From Bilophila sp964538355 (lineage in GTDB: Bacteria; Desulfobacterota; Desulfovibrionia; Desulfovibrionales; Desulfovibrionaceae): DNA of 64,000 nucleotides. Position numbers and translations under genes: made by a program. Shown here one piece after another: positions 7,092 to 14,615 of this stretch. Position 1 is the stretch's first letter, and each line of letters opens with the position of its first letter. The stretch is from contig CAZIFC010000004.1 of assembly GCA_964538355.1 (NCBI GenBank), forward strand, positions 62,001 through 126,000, given 5' to 3'. The notes below the pieces were generated by a model, which saw only the letters and a program-made list of their open reading frames with translations, did no database searches and was not told the DNA's origin.

Positions 7092-8336
7092 ATGGAAGTT
7101 CAGAAACAGTATGATTGGGAACCTTCCGTCAGGAAAATCGGGGACACGGCTCTGCTGCCCGAATGTGCCTGGCAGGAAGAATGGCAGATCTCTCCCGACT
7201 GCGAATCCTTCGCAGCGGTTACTGCCCTTGACGACGGGACATTCACGCTTCGCAAGAATGACGCCCTGTGGGAAACGCGCACCGACAAGATGTATAACTG
7301 TCAGTTTGCGCCTGACGGACGCCTGACTGCGCTCTCGCAGAGCGACGGCGAGTGGGCTGTCGCCATTGATGACGTGGAAGGCGAGGAACGGGCCGACTAC
7401 CTGTGGGGAACCCGCTTCAACTCGACGGGAACCATTGCCGTCCCCATGCAGACCGGCATGGAATACGGCATGCTCGTCAACGGAACGCCGTGGGATCAGC
7501 TGTATACGGCTGCAACCGACTTCACGCTTTCGGAAACCGGCGGAACCGCCGCCATCGTCCAGACTGCCGGTCTGGGACAGGCCGACCTTGAGGGTTTCCG
7601 CAAGGGCATCTACACCGTCGCCGTCAATGGCGAAGCGTGGGAAGAATGCTTCCTGAACGCGTGGTCTCCCTCCTTTGACCGGGACGGCCACCGCGTGGCC
7701 TGTACCGTGCGCGTCACTCCCTATGAGTACACCGTTGCCATCAACGGGCAGCGTTGGGCCGAAACCTACCCCTGTGCGTGGGAGCCGTTTTTTGAACCCA
7801 AATCCGGCGACGTCATTGCCCCCATCCGCAAAGAAGGCAAATGGGGCCTTGCCCGCAACGGCTCCCTGTTCTGGAAGCCGGCGTTCGCCCAGTGCTGGGC
7901 TCCTCAGGCCACGTCTGCCGACGGCGAACACGTCTGGGCCGTGGTTGCGCCCTCCTACGGCGTTTTTACCGCAGCCTGCAACGCCACGGCGTGGAACTGC
8001 CGCTTCCCGTCCGTGACCGATCTCGTGCTGTCCCCCGACGGCAAGCATGCCGCTATCCTCGGCAGCCAGAACAACGAGCGTTTCCAGATCGCCGTGGACG
8101 GCAATGTCTGGGCGGAGACGTTCGACATGGCGTGGCCCGCCGTGTTCGCTCCGACCAACGATCATGTCGCCGCCAAGGTCCGCCGCAACGGAAGGTTTGC
8201 CCTCTACGTCGACGGCAAGGCCGTCATCGAGGAACTCGACGGCGTATGGAACCCCACGTTCAGCCCGGACGGCAGCGTCCTGCTGTTCTGTTCGCTCAAG
8301 GACGGCGTATTCTCCCGCCACACCGTGCGGATCTAG
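7092..8336 (+). CDS. tmcD: TmcD, beta-propeller-like subunit of the transmembrane redox complex
   Basis: A 414-aa soluble protein without signal peptide. I chose the ATG at 7092 with GGGAG before it rather than the in-frame GTG at 7080, which overlaps that site. It is built of repeated ~50-residue blocks with a shared pattern, VNGEAWEE, INGQRWAET, VDGNVWAET, each with a conserved Trp, which fits a WD40-like propeller. In Desulfovibrio vulgaris, TmcD is the tryptophan-rich subunit of the TmcABCD complex that passes electrons from periplasmic cytochromes across the membrane. Its place as first gene of a D-C-B-A cluster supports the call. Its exact role in the complex is not known. Confidence 0.85.
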   Translation: MEVQKQYDWEPSVRKIGDTALLPECAWQEEWQISPDCESFAAVTALDDGTFTLRKNDALWETRTDKMYNCQFAPDGRLTALSQSDGEWAVAIDDVEGEERADYLWGTRFNSTGTIAVPMQTGMEYGMLVNGTPWDQLYTAATDFTLSETGGTAAIVQTAGLGQADLEGFRKGIYTVAVNGEAWEECFLNAWSPSFDRDGHRVACTVRVTPYEYTVAINGQRWAETYPCAWEPFFEPKSGDVIAPIRKEGKWGLARNGSLFWKPAFAQCWAPQATSADGEHVWAVVAPSYGVFTAACNATAWNCRFPSVTDLVLSPDGKHAAILGSQNNERFQIAVDGNVWAETFDMAWPAVFAPTNDHVAAKVRRNGRFALYVDGKAVIEELDGVWNPTFSPDGSVLLFCSLKDGVFSRHTVRI

Positions 8337-8363
8337 GCATCCGACAGCCCAAAGGATTTGCTC

Positions 8364-9023
8364 ATGAATGCCCTGTATAACTTTGCGGTAGGCCCGCTGG
8401 CATGGTTCGCCTTCACGGTGTGCATCGGCGGGATCATCTGGCGGCTGTGGTCGCTCGGACGGCTTGCCCGCCAGCGTGACGCCTCGGCCCTTGCCTACAT
8501 GAACTGGAAAGACTCGCTGACCTCGATCCTGCGCTGGTCGCTGCCCTTCTCCACCTGCGGCTGGCGTGAAAACCCGCTGCTGACCGTGGCGAGCTTTGTG
8601 CTGCACATCGGGATCCTGCTGTCCGTGCTGTTCTATTCGGCCCACAACGTCATGTGGGACTACAATTTCGGTTTTTCCCTTCCTTCCCTGCCCGACGGCT
8701 TTATGGACGCCGTCACCCTAGCTACCATTCTGGCCTGTCTGGTTCTCGGCTGGCGTCGACTGGCAGTCTCCGCGTCAAGCTCCGTAACTCGACAGGCCGA
8801 CTGGTTCTCCCTCCTGCTCGTCACCGGCGTCATGGCGACCGGTTTTGCCTCCGCGCACGGGTTTGGGAGCGAAAGCTTCATGGCTCTGCTCCATGTGCTG
8901 CTCGGCGAGGCGGTGCTCATCTGCCTGCCGTTCACGCGCCTGAGCCACGCCATTCTGATTCCCTTCACCCGCGCCTACATGGGTTCCGAATCCATCGGCG
9001 TCCGTCGTACCTGCGACTGGTAA
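8364..9023 (+). CDS. tmcC: TmcC, membrane cytochrome b-type subunit
   Basis: A 219-aa membrane protein with five hydrophobic segments (~8-32, ~75-100, ~115-135, ~145-168, ~172-205). The ATG at 8364 has AAAGGA seven bases upstream; a TTG two codons earlier is less likely. It resembles NarI/DsrM-type quinone-interacting cytochrome b subunits. Histidines inside or near helices (LHIGIL, SAHNV, SAHGF, LHVLL, LSHAIL) are candidate heme b ligands. It lies 27 bases after tmcD and 15 before tmcB, consistent with one operon, and would be the membrane electron conduit between the periplasmic cytochrome and the cytoplasmic iron-sulfur subunit. Confidence 0.88.
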   Translation: MNALYNFAVGPLAWFAFTVCIGGIIWRLWSLGRLARQRDASALAYMNWKDSLTSILRWSLPFSTCGWRENPLLTVASFVLHIGILLSVLFYSAHNVMWDYNFGFSLPSLPDGFMDAVTLATILACLVLGWRRLAVSASSSVTRQADWFSLLLVTGVMATGFASAHGFGSESFMALLHVLLGEAVLICLPFTRLSHAILIPFTRAYMGSESIGVRRTCDW

Positions 9024-9038
9024 TTTTGGAGGCACACG

Positions 9039-10355
9039 ATGGGTATTGAAAAACGTTTGATTGAAGACGCCAACCTCACGCGAGGCATGGAACTCGCCAC
9101 GCCCGAGCGCATTACCAAGGTGATCCGCGACGTGCTCAAAGGCGAAGTGGGAGCCCGCGTCAAGGTATACGAACAGACCTGCATGCGCTGCGGCGCATGT
9201 GCCAAGGCTTGCCACTTCAGCCTTTCCCACCCCGACGACGCGTCCTACACGCCTGTCGCCAAGCTCGACAAGACCATCTTCAAGATGATCCGCGACAAGG
9301 GGAAAATCTCCGCCGAGCAGCTGCGCGGCATGGCGCAGATCGCACATACCGAATGCAACATGTGCCGCCGCTGCATCCATTACTGTCCCGTGGGCGTGGA
9401 CATCGCCTACCTGATGAGCCTTGTGCGGCGCATCTGCAACAAGCTCGGCATCACCCCGACCTTCATTCAGGACACCGCCAACAGCCACTCCGCGACCTTC
9501 AACCAGATGTGGGTACGCGAGGACGAATGGATCGACAGCCTTATCTGGCAGGAAGAGGAAGCCCGTGAGGAATTCCCCGGCATCCGCATTCCGCTGGACA
9601 GGGAAGGGGCTGACTTCATGTACTCCGTCATCGCGCCGGAGCCCAAGTTCCGCACCCAGCTGATCTATCAGGCCGCCGCCATCTTCCATCAGGCCGGCTG
9701 TGACTGGACCATGCCCTCCCGCCCCGGCTGGGACAACAGCGACATGTGCATGTTCACGGGCGACTACGAAATGATGGGCCGCATCAAGCGCGCCCACTTC
9801 GAGCTGGCCCAGAAGCTGCGCGTCAAGCGCATCGTCATGGGCGAATGCGGCCACGCCTTCCGCTCCGTGTACGATCAGGGCAACCGCTGGCTCGGCTGGA
9901 AGGATTCCCCGGTTCCGGTGGTTCATGCCATCGAGTTCTATTGGGAACTGATCAACGAAGGCAAAATCAAGATCACGCACCAGTACGAAGAGCCGGTCAC
10001 CATCCACGACCCCTGCAACACCATCCGCGGGCGCGGCCTTGCCGACAAGCTCCGCGACGTGGTCCACTTCCTCTGCGCCAACGTGGTGGAAATGACCCCC
10101 AACCGCGAGCACAACTTCTGTTGCAGCGCGGGCGGCGGGGTCATCAACTGCGGCCCGCCCTTCAAGAGCGTACGCATGGAAGGCAACCGGGTGAAGGCCG
10201 ATCAGCTCCGCAATACCGGAGTGCAGACCGTGGTCGCTCCCTGCCACAACTGTCACGGCGGTCTGGAAGACATCATCAAGCACTACAAGCTCGGCATGCA
10301 CACCAAATTCATTGGCGATATCATGTATGAGTTGATGGAAAAGCCTGAAGTCTAG
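9039..10355 (+). CDS. tmcB: TmcB, HdrD-like iron-sulfur subunit
   Basis: A 438-aa cytoplasmic protein preceded by TTTTGGAGG. It has two ferredoxin-type [4Fe-4S] motifs: Cys48-51-54-58 (CMRCGACAKAC) and Cys106-109-112-116 (CNMCRRCIHYC). The C-terminal half carries CCG-domain features of heterodisulfide reductase HdrD: HDPCN and later FCCSAGGG with a following CHNC. This matches TmcB of Desulfovibrio and its relatives DsrK and HmcF. It should take electrons from TmcC and reduce a cytoplasmic disulfide or other acceptor; DsrC trisulfide is the partner known for DsrK, but for TmcB the acceptor is uncertain. Confidence 0.93.
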   Translation: MGIEKRLIEDANLTRGMELATPERITKVIRDVLKGEVGARVKVYEQTCMRCGACAKACHFSLSHPDDASYTPVAKLDKTIFKMIRDKGKISAEQLRGMAQIAHTECNMCRRCIHYCPVGVDIAYLMSLVRRICNKLGITPTFIQDTANSHSATFNQMWVREDEWIDSLIWQEEEAREEFPGIRIPLDREGADFMYSVIAPEPKFRTQLIYQAAAIFHQAGCDWTMPSRPGWDNSDMCMFTGDYEMMGRIKRAHFELAQKLRVKRIVMGECGHAFRSVYDQGNRWLGWKDSPVPVVHAIEFYWELINEGKIKITHQYEEPVTIHDPCNTIRGRGLADKLRDVVHFLCANVVEMTPNREHNFCCSAGGGVINCGPPFKSVRMEGNRVKADQLRNTGVQTVVAPCHNCHGGLEDIIKHYKLGMHTKFIGDIMYELMEKPEV

Positions 10356-10360
10356 CCGAC

Positions 10361-10384
10361 TGCGGGAACCTCCGGGTTCCCGCA
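10361..10384 (+). promoter_or_regulatory. Stem-loop between tmcB and tmcA
   Basis: TGCGGGAACC (10361-10370), loop TCCG, GGTTCCCGCA (10375-10384). In RNA this is a C(UCCG)G tetraloop of the very stable UNCG class on a ten-base-pair stem. No T-tract follows, so it more likely controls mRNA stability or processing between the two cistrons than termination. Confidence 0.65.
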
Positions 10385-10440
10385 AGGACCCCGTAACATC
10401 GTTTCGGAGGCCCGGCCTCCGTGAATCACTGGAGAGAACT

Positions 10441-10809
10441 ATGCCCCTGCACGCCCTTGCCCGCGCCGGCCTTGCCGTCACGCTGCTGCTTGGCCTCGTC
10501 GGGACGGCCCACGCGCTGACCCTGAAATCCGAAGAGTTCAAGACGCACCGTCGCCCCGGCGTCACCTTCGATCACGATGGACACAACGAGCGCGCCAAGA
10601 TCGAAAACTGCGTCGTCTGCCATCACGGCGGCGAAAACGGCGTCATCGATCCCGAAGTGGGATCGGAAGATCAGCCCTGCTCCGAATGCCACAAGGTGAA
10701 CATGCCCAGCGGACGCACGCCGCTCATGCGCGCCTTCCACAAAAACTGCATTGAATGCCATACGGCCCAGAACAAGGGGCCGACCACCTGCGGCGGCTGC
10801 CATAAATAA
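10441..10809 (+). CDS. tmcA: TmcA, periplasmic tetraheme cytochrome c3 (type II)
   Basis: A 122-aa c-type cytochrome with a signal peptide (residues 1-25, ending GTAHA) and four CXXCH heme motifs: CVVCH, CSECH, CIECH and CGGCH. The cytochrome c3 family uses bis-histidine heme ligation, and spare histidines (FDHDGHN, VCHHGG, FHKN) are present. All four motifs here are the short form, unlike the second c3 in this window, which has one longer CX4CH motif. Its place after tmcB makes it the type II c3 of the Tmc complex, which accepts electrons from hydrogenase-reduced type I c3. GGAGAG precedes the ATG. Confidence 0.92.
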   Translation: MPLHALARAGLAVTLLLGLVGTAHALTLKSEEFKTHRRPGVTFDHDGHNERAKIENCVVCHHGGENGVIDPEVGSEDQPCSECHKVNMPSGRTPLMRAFHKNCIECHTAQNKGPTTCGGCHK

Positions 10810-11055
10810 TCGCCGCCGGAGGCACGCCTTTTCAACGGGACATGCCGGCGGTGCTCCAGAATACGGAGCAGGCCTGCATGTCCCGCTTGGCAACGGCCTC
10901 CGGGCACTCCCCGATTGTTGAAGAAACGGGCCGTTTCCGGTACATGTTGAAGCAGGACGGCCTCGGCGGGACGACGCTCCCCCGGACTTCCACCGATTTG
11001 GCGGCATTCCTCGGGTATTTCGTTCCAGCAACCTCCACTTCAAGGAGAAAGTCCC

Positions 11056-11445
11056 ATGTCCAAGAAGATTTTGACCATCGACGACGATCCGTATATCGTC
11101 AAGTATATCACTGAAGTGCTTTCGGACAACGGCTATGCCACCTGTTCCGCCGCCAGCGTCGAAGAGGCCCTCTCCGTTCTTGAGGCCGAAAAGCCCGATC
11201 TCGTCACGCTGGATATGGAAATGCCCGACGAATGGGGCCCCCGCTTCTATCGCAAGATGACCATGCATCCCGAATTCAAGGATACGCCGGTTATCGTGAT
11301 CAGCGGTCTTCAGGGCATCCACCTCGCCATCCGCAACGCCGTGGCGACCCTTCAGAAGCCCTTTGACCCCGAAGAGCTGATCTCCATCGTCAACCGGGTG
11401 CTTGAATCCAAAGACGCCGCCCACAAGGCCATGAACGGCGAATAG
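11056..11445 (+). CDS. Single-domain response regulator
   Basis: A 129-aa CheY-like receiver with no output domain. Acidic pocket Asp10/Asp11, phospho-acceptor Asp53 in LDMEMPDEW, SGLQ as the Ser/Thr switch region, and Lys in LQKPFDP are all present. AAGGAG stands before the ATG. It lies between the tmc genes and a receiver-kinase hybrid, so it is a likely phosphotransfer partner of that kinase. I recall a similar pairing of signalling genes near tmc in D. vulgaris. A role in controlling electron flow or taxis is inference only. Confidence 0.9.
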   Translation: MSKKILTIDDDPYIVKYITEVLSDNGYATCSAASVEEALSVLEAEKPDLVTLDMEMPDEWGPRFYRKMTMHPEFKDTPVIVISGLQGIHLAIRNAVATLQKPFDPEELISIVNRVLESKDAAHKAMNGE

Positions 11446-11457
11446 CCCTTTCCCTTG

Positions 11458-11487
11458 TTCCGGCGGTTCTCCAAAGATCCGCCGGAA
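11458..11487 (+). terminator. Terminator-like hairpin after the response regulator
   Basis: TTCCGGCGG (11458-11466) and CCGCCGGAA (11479-11487) pair perfectly across 12 bases, 12 bases after the stop codon. No T-tract follows, so factor-independent termination is uncertain. Confidence 0.5.
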
Positions 11488-11678
11488 CGCGGCCTGACCG
11501 CCCCGGATTGCTTCATGTTCGGAATTTCGCCGCTTCCCTCCAAGCTCCTTTCCGGCCTGCCCGTTTCTTCGGCACGCCTCCCCCTGCCCGTCCCTTTTCC
11601 CGCACCTGCCTGCCCTCCCCCGCTCCCCCTGCGCCCCGTTTGTTTACGCCCCGAAAACGTGCTATTGGAATCTATCCG

Positions 11679-11726
11679 GTGCCGTATGGCCTTCGCTTGG
11701 GCTTTGGAGCGTTTCGCATACGGCAC
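11679..11726 (+). promoter_or_regulatory. Long-centre inverted repeat upstream of the hybrid kinase
   Basis: GTGCCGTATG (11679-11688) and CATACGGCAC (11717-11726) are perfect inverted copies separated by 28 bases, ending 67 bases before the kinase ATG. They could be two half-sites for a regulator or a leader-RNA stem. Confidence 0.45.
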
Positions 11727-11793
11727 AAAAACGTTCCCGCAAATACGGCGGCGAAGCGAAAAGCCGACCCACTCTCTTCCATAAGGTACTATT

Positions 11794-13707
11794 ATGAAAG
11801 AAAACATCCTTCTCGTTGACGACGAGCAAACGGTTCGTACCGCCACGGGGCTGACGCTCCGCGAGGCGGGCTACAACGTCATCACCGTTGCGTCGGCTGA
11901 AGAGGCGTTGCAGCTCATTGCGGAATACCCCATTCCCATCGTGCTCACTGATACCAGAATGCCCGGCATGTCCGGGCTGGATCTCCTCAAGCACGTCAAG
12001 ATCGTTGCGCCCGAGACAGAAGTCATCCTGATGTCCGGCCATGCGGATCTCGAAATGGCCATTCAGGGTCTTCAGCTCGAGGCTTCTGACTTCATTACCA
12101 AACCCATCGACGAAGAATTGCTGCATGTTTCCCTCAAGCGGGCGCACGAGCGCATCGACATGCGGAACAAGCTCAAGGAATACACCTCAAACCTCGAAAA
12201 GATGATCACGGAGAAGTCCTCCCAGCTCATCGAGGCCGAACGCCAGCTTGCCGCCCGGCAGGTCGTGGACGGGTTTGCCTTTGGCCTGCATACGCTGGGG
12301 TCCTCCATGAGCGGAGAACAGCAGGCCTTCAACGAGCTGCCCTGCTTCATCGCCATGCACGACAGGTTCATGGAAATACTTGCCGTCAACGATCTCTACC
12401 GTGAACGCCTCGGCAATCTGGTGGGCCATCCCAGCTGGGAACCGTATGTGCTGCACAGCAATGAGGCCATGATTCCTGTCGAAAGGGCCATCGTGGAAGG
12501 GCGGGGAGCACGCAGCGAACAGATTTTGCGCGACAAGAACGGCAAGGAAATCCCCGTGCTTGTCCATACCGCCCCGATCCTCAACAACGAGGGTGAGGTG
12601 GAGCTTGTTCTCGAACTGAGCGTGGACGAGCAGGAAAGCCGCCGCCTGCGCGAGGAGCTGCGCCTCACCCGCGAGCGGTTCCGCCAGCTGTTTGAGGAAA
12701 GCCCCTGCTACGTCTCCGTGGTCAACCGCGACCTGCAGGTGCTGGAGGCAAACCGCGCTTTCCGCAATACCTTTGGCATGCAAAGCGGCAAACGTTGCCA
12801 TGAGCTGTTCGCCGGTTCCGCGACGGAATGCGAGGAATGCCCGGTTCAACGCTCTTTCCGGGACGGCAAGCCCTGCCACACGGAAAAGGTGGTCATCGAT
12901 CAGGAAGGGCGGCCCGTCAACGTCCTTGTCTGGACGGCTCCCCTGCGGGACACGTCCGGACACATCACCGAATGTATTGAAATGGCTACAGACATTACGG
13001 AGCTTCGCCAGCTTCAGGATCGTCTGGCCTCCCTTGGCCTGCTCATGGGTTCCACGGCCCACGGCATCAAGGGGATGCTCACCGCGCTGGACGGCAGCGT
13101 CTACCGCCTTGGCTCCGGGCTGGACAAGGGCGACGAAACCCGTACCCGGGATTCGCTCAAGGATATGCGCCAGCTTGTCGCACGGCTCCGGAAAATGGTG
13201 CTGGACATCCTTTACTTTGCCAAGGAACGCAAGCTTGACTGGAATATTCTGGTTGCCGAAGAGTTCATGCGTTCGGTCGTGTGCACCGTCTCCGACAAGG
13301 CCGCTGAAGCCGGTATCGCCCTGCATCTGGATATTGACGGCGACCCCGGCACGTTTGAAGCCGACGCTTCGGCCCTCAGTGCCGCCCTGGTCAACCTGCT
13401 TGAAAACGCCGTGGATGCCTGCCGCGCGGACACCTCCAAGCAAGAGCACGGGGTGCATGTGTCCGTAAAGGGACTTCCCGATGCCGTAGAGCTGCGTATT
13501 GAAGACAACGGCATCGGCATGAGCGATGAAACCAGGGCCAAGCTTTTTACCCTGTTCTTCTCTTCAAAGGGCAAGGGCGGCACAGGCATAGGCCTGTACG
13601 TTGCCCGCCAGGTTATCATGCAGCACGGCGGCAGGATTGAGGTCACTTCCGTCAAGGGCGAAGGCAGCACCTTTGCCGTCACCATGCCGCGCATTCTGGC
13701 AAAATAG
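11794..13707 (+). CDS. Receiver-PAS-histidine kinase hybrid sensor
   Basis: A 637-aa cytoplasmic sensor with no membrane segment. Residues 1-125 are a receiver (Asp53 in LTDTRMPGM). A coiled stretch (~125-165) leads to PAS-like regions (~175-290 and ~305-400). The second contains a Cys-rich stretch with CHELF and ECEECPV. The dimerisation region (~405-490) has HGIKGML in place of the usual HEIKNPL, with His as probable phospho-acceptor. The ATPase domain (~500-637) shows the N-box LLENAVDAC, DNGIGM, and GTGIGLYVARQV. Position next to tmc and cytochrome c3 genes suggests redox sensing; that is inference. Confidence 0.9.
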   Translation: MKENILLVDDEQTVRTATGLTLREAGYNVITVASAEEALQLIAEYPIPIVLTDTRMPGMSGLDLLKHVKIVAPETEVILMSGHADLEMAIQGLQLEASDFITKPIDEELLHVSLKRAHERIDMRNKLKEYTSNLEKMITEKSSQLIEAERQLAARQVVDGFAFGLHTLGSSMSGEQQAFNELPCFIAMHDRFMEILAVNDLYRERLGNLVGHPSWEPYVLHSNEAMIPVERAIVEGRGARSEQILRDKNGKEIPVLVHTAPILNNEGEVELVLELSVDEQESRRLREELRLTRERFRQLFEESPCYVSVVNRDLQVLEANRAFRNTFGMQSGKRCHELFAGSATECEECPVQRSFRDGKPCHTEKVVIDQEGRPVNVLVWTAPLRDTSGHITECIEMATDITELRQLQDRLASLGLLMGSTAHGIKGMLTALDGSVYRLGSGLDKGDETRTRDSLKDMRQLVARLRKMVLDILYFAKERKLDWNILVAEEFMRSVVCTVSDKAAEAGIALHLDIDGDPGTFEADASALSAALVNLLENAVDACRADTSKQEHGVHVSVKGLPDAVELRIEDNGIGMSDETRAKLFTLFFSSKGKGGTGIGLYVARQVIMQHGGRIEVTSVKGEGSTFAVTMPRILAK

Positions 13708-13767
13708 CGCACCCAACGGACGGGTTCCGGCGTCGTGCCGGGTTGTCCGAAACATATGGAGGATACA

Positions 13768-14175
13768 GTGAAAAGACTCATTCTCTGCGCTCTGGCCGTA
13801 GCCGGCCTCTGCATCCCCGTTATGGCCGCCGATCCCACGCCCGAACAGAAGGCCCTGATCGAAAAGCCGATAACCATGAACCATACCGGCAACGAGAAGA
13901 AGCAGGTCATCTTCCCCCACAGCGCGCACGCCAAGACCGACTGCACGTACTGCCACCACAAGGCTGCCGAGGGCAATGAGTTTGCCAGCTGTGCCGCCAA
14001 GGGGTGCCATGACAACTTTGACAAGAAGGACAAGGGAGACCACAGCTACTACAAGATGGCCCACGACAGGAAGAATGAAAAAACCTGTATGGGATGCCAC
14101 CAGAAGGCTGCGGAAAGCAATCCCGAGCTGAAGGAAAAGTTCAAGGGCTGCAACCCCTGCCATCCCAAGAAGTAG
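13768..14175 (+). CDS. Tetraheme cytochrome c3 (type I)
   Basis: A 135-aa periplasmic cytochrome. I chose the GTG at 13768 because GGAGG lies five bases before it and the signal peptide MKRLILCALAVAGLCIPVMAA follows directly; the in-frame ATG at 13756 overlaps the site. Heme motifs in order are CTYCH, CAAKGCH (CX4CH), CMGCH and CNPCH, with axial His candidates FPHSAH. This is the pattern of the type I c3 that shuttles electrons from periplasmic hydrogenases to membrane complexes such as Tmc. Lysine-rich surface sequence is typical. It ends in a strong terminator. cycA is the usual symbol for such genes. Confidence 0.93.
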   Translation: MKRLILCALAVAGLCIPVMAADPTPEQKALIEKPITMNHTGNEKKQVIFPHSAHAKTDCTYCHHKAAEGNEFASCAAKGCHDNFDKKDKGDHSYYKMAHDRKNEKTCMGCHQKAAESNPELKEKFKGCNPCHPKK

Positions 14176-14195
14176 CGTCGCATACGACATGAATG

Positions 14196-14231
14196 CAGGC
14201 GAGAGGGCAACACCTTCTCGCCTGTTTTTTT
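14196..14231 (+). terminator. Rho-independent terminator after cytochrome c3
   Basis: CAGGCGAGA (14196-14204) and TCTCGCCTG (14216-14224) followed by seven T residues. Confidence 0.9.
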
Positions 14232-14615
14232 ATCCACGGTTTCGCCGGAAGCGGAGCCGCATGAAGCCGCCGCGGTTTCCCGCGCACGCTGCTTCCCGCA
14301 TTGTGGGGCCGTGCATCAAAACCGGCCCAGAACAAACCCGGAACAAGCATGCAGAGGCTGTTTTTCCGGCAGCCGACAATCCCCCCGCCCATACCACCGT
14401 CGCCCCCGCCTTCCCTCATCCTTTCATGGGTGATTTATAAGGCCGCGCTTGCCCTTCCCCGTGGCGCAGCACACGGTATCCGCACGGCAATACGGCGTTC
14501 ATATTGGATTATCACGCATCCGTGCCAACACACGGCATCAATCGATATATCGAATTATAATAATTGGTTGCCGAATTATTCAGGATTAGCCTTTCGGTAT
14601 CAAAGGAGGTGTTGT
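14232..14615. other. Upstream region of the gad genes
   Basis: 384 bases without a gene. The first ~270 bases are GC-rich and featureless to me. The last ~100 are AT-rich and packed with small palindromes around a TATAAT box (see 14542-14580). Confidence 0.6.
14542..14580 (+). promoter_or_regulatory. AT-rich palindromic promoter/operator region of gadC
   Basis: TCGATATATCGA (14542-14553) is a perfect 12-base palindrome running into TATAAT (14556-14561), a full -10 match. AATTATAATAATT (14553-14565) is a second palindrome, CGAATTAT is repeated at 14551-14558 and 14572-14579, and AATAATT/AATTATT (14559-14565, 14574-14580) are inverted. I see no good -35, which suggests an activator- or repressor-controlled promoter. 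The gadC ATG is at 14616. Confidence 0.5.

Larger units (their letters stand above)
11446..11793. other. Intergenic region before the hybrid kinase
   Basis: 348 bases with no credible gene. It holds a 9-bp stem-loop right after the response-regulator stop (11458-11487) and a perfect 10-base inverted repeat with a 28-base centre (11679-11726), both listed separately. The promoter of the kinase gene was not placed. Confidence 0.6.

Noticed and set aside
6936..8645. Long minus-strand frame opposite tmcD
   Set aside because: Antisense shadow; the plus-strand frame shows the repeated Trp-containing propeller blocks and correct operon spacing.
8775..10565. Long minus-strand frame opposite tmcC, tmcB and tmcA
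   Set aside because: It covers three genes with clear heme and iron-sulfur motifs on the plus strand; no function visible in the antisense product.
11717..11740. Possible sigma-54 (-24/-12) site before the hybrid kinase
   Set aside because: GGCAC is present, but the GC element is not at the required ten-base distance.
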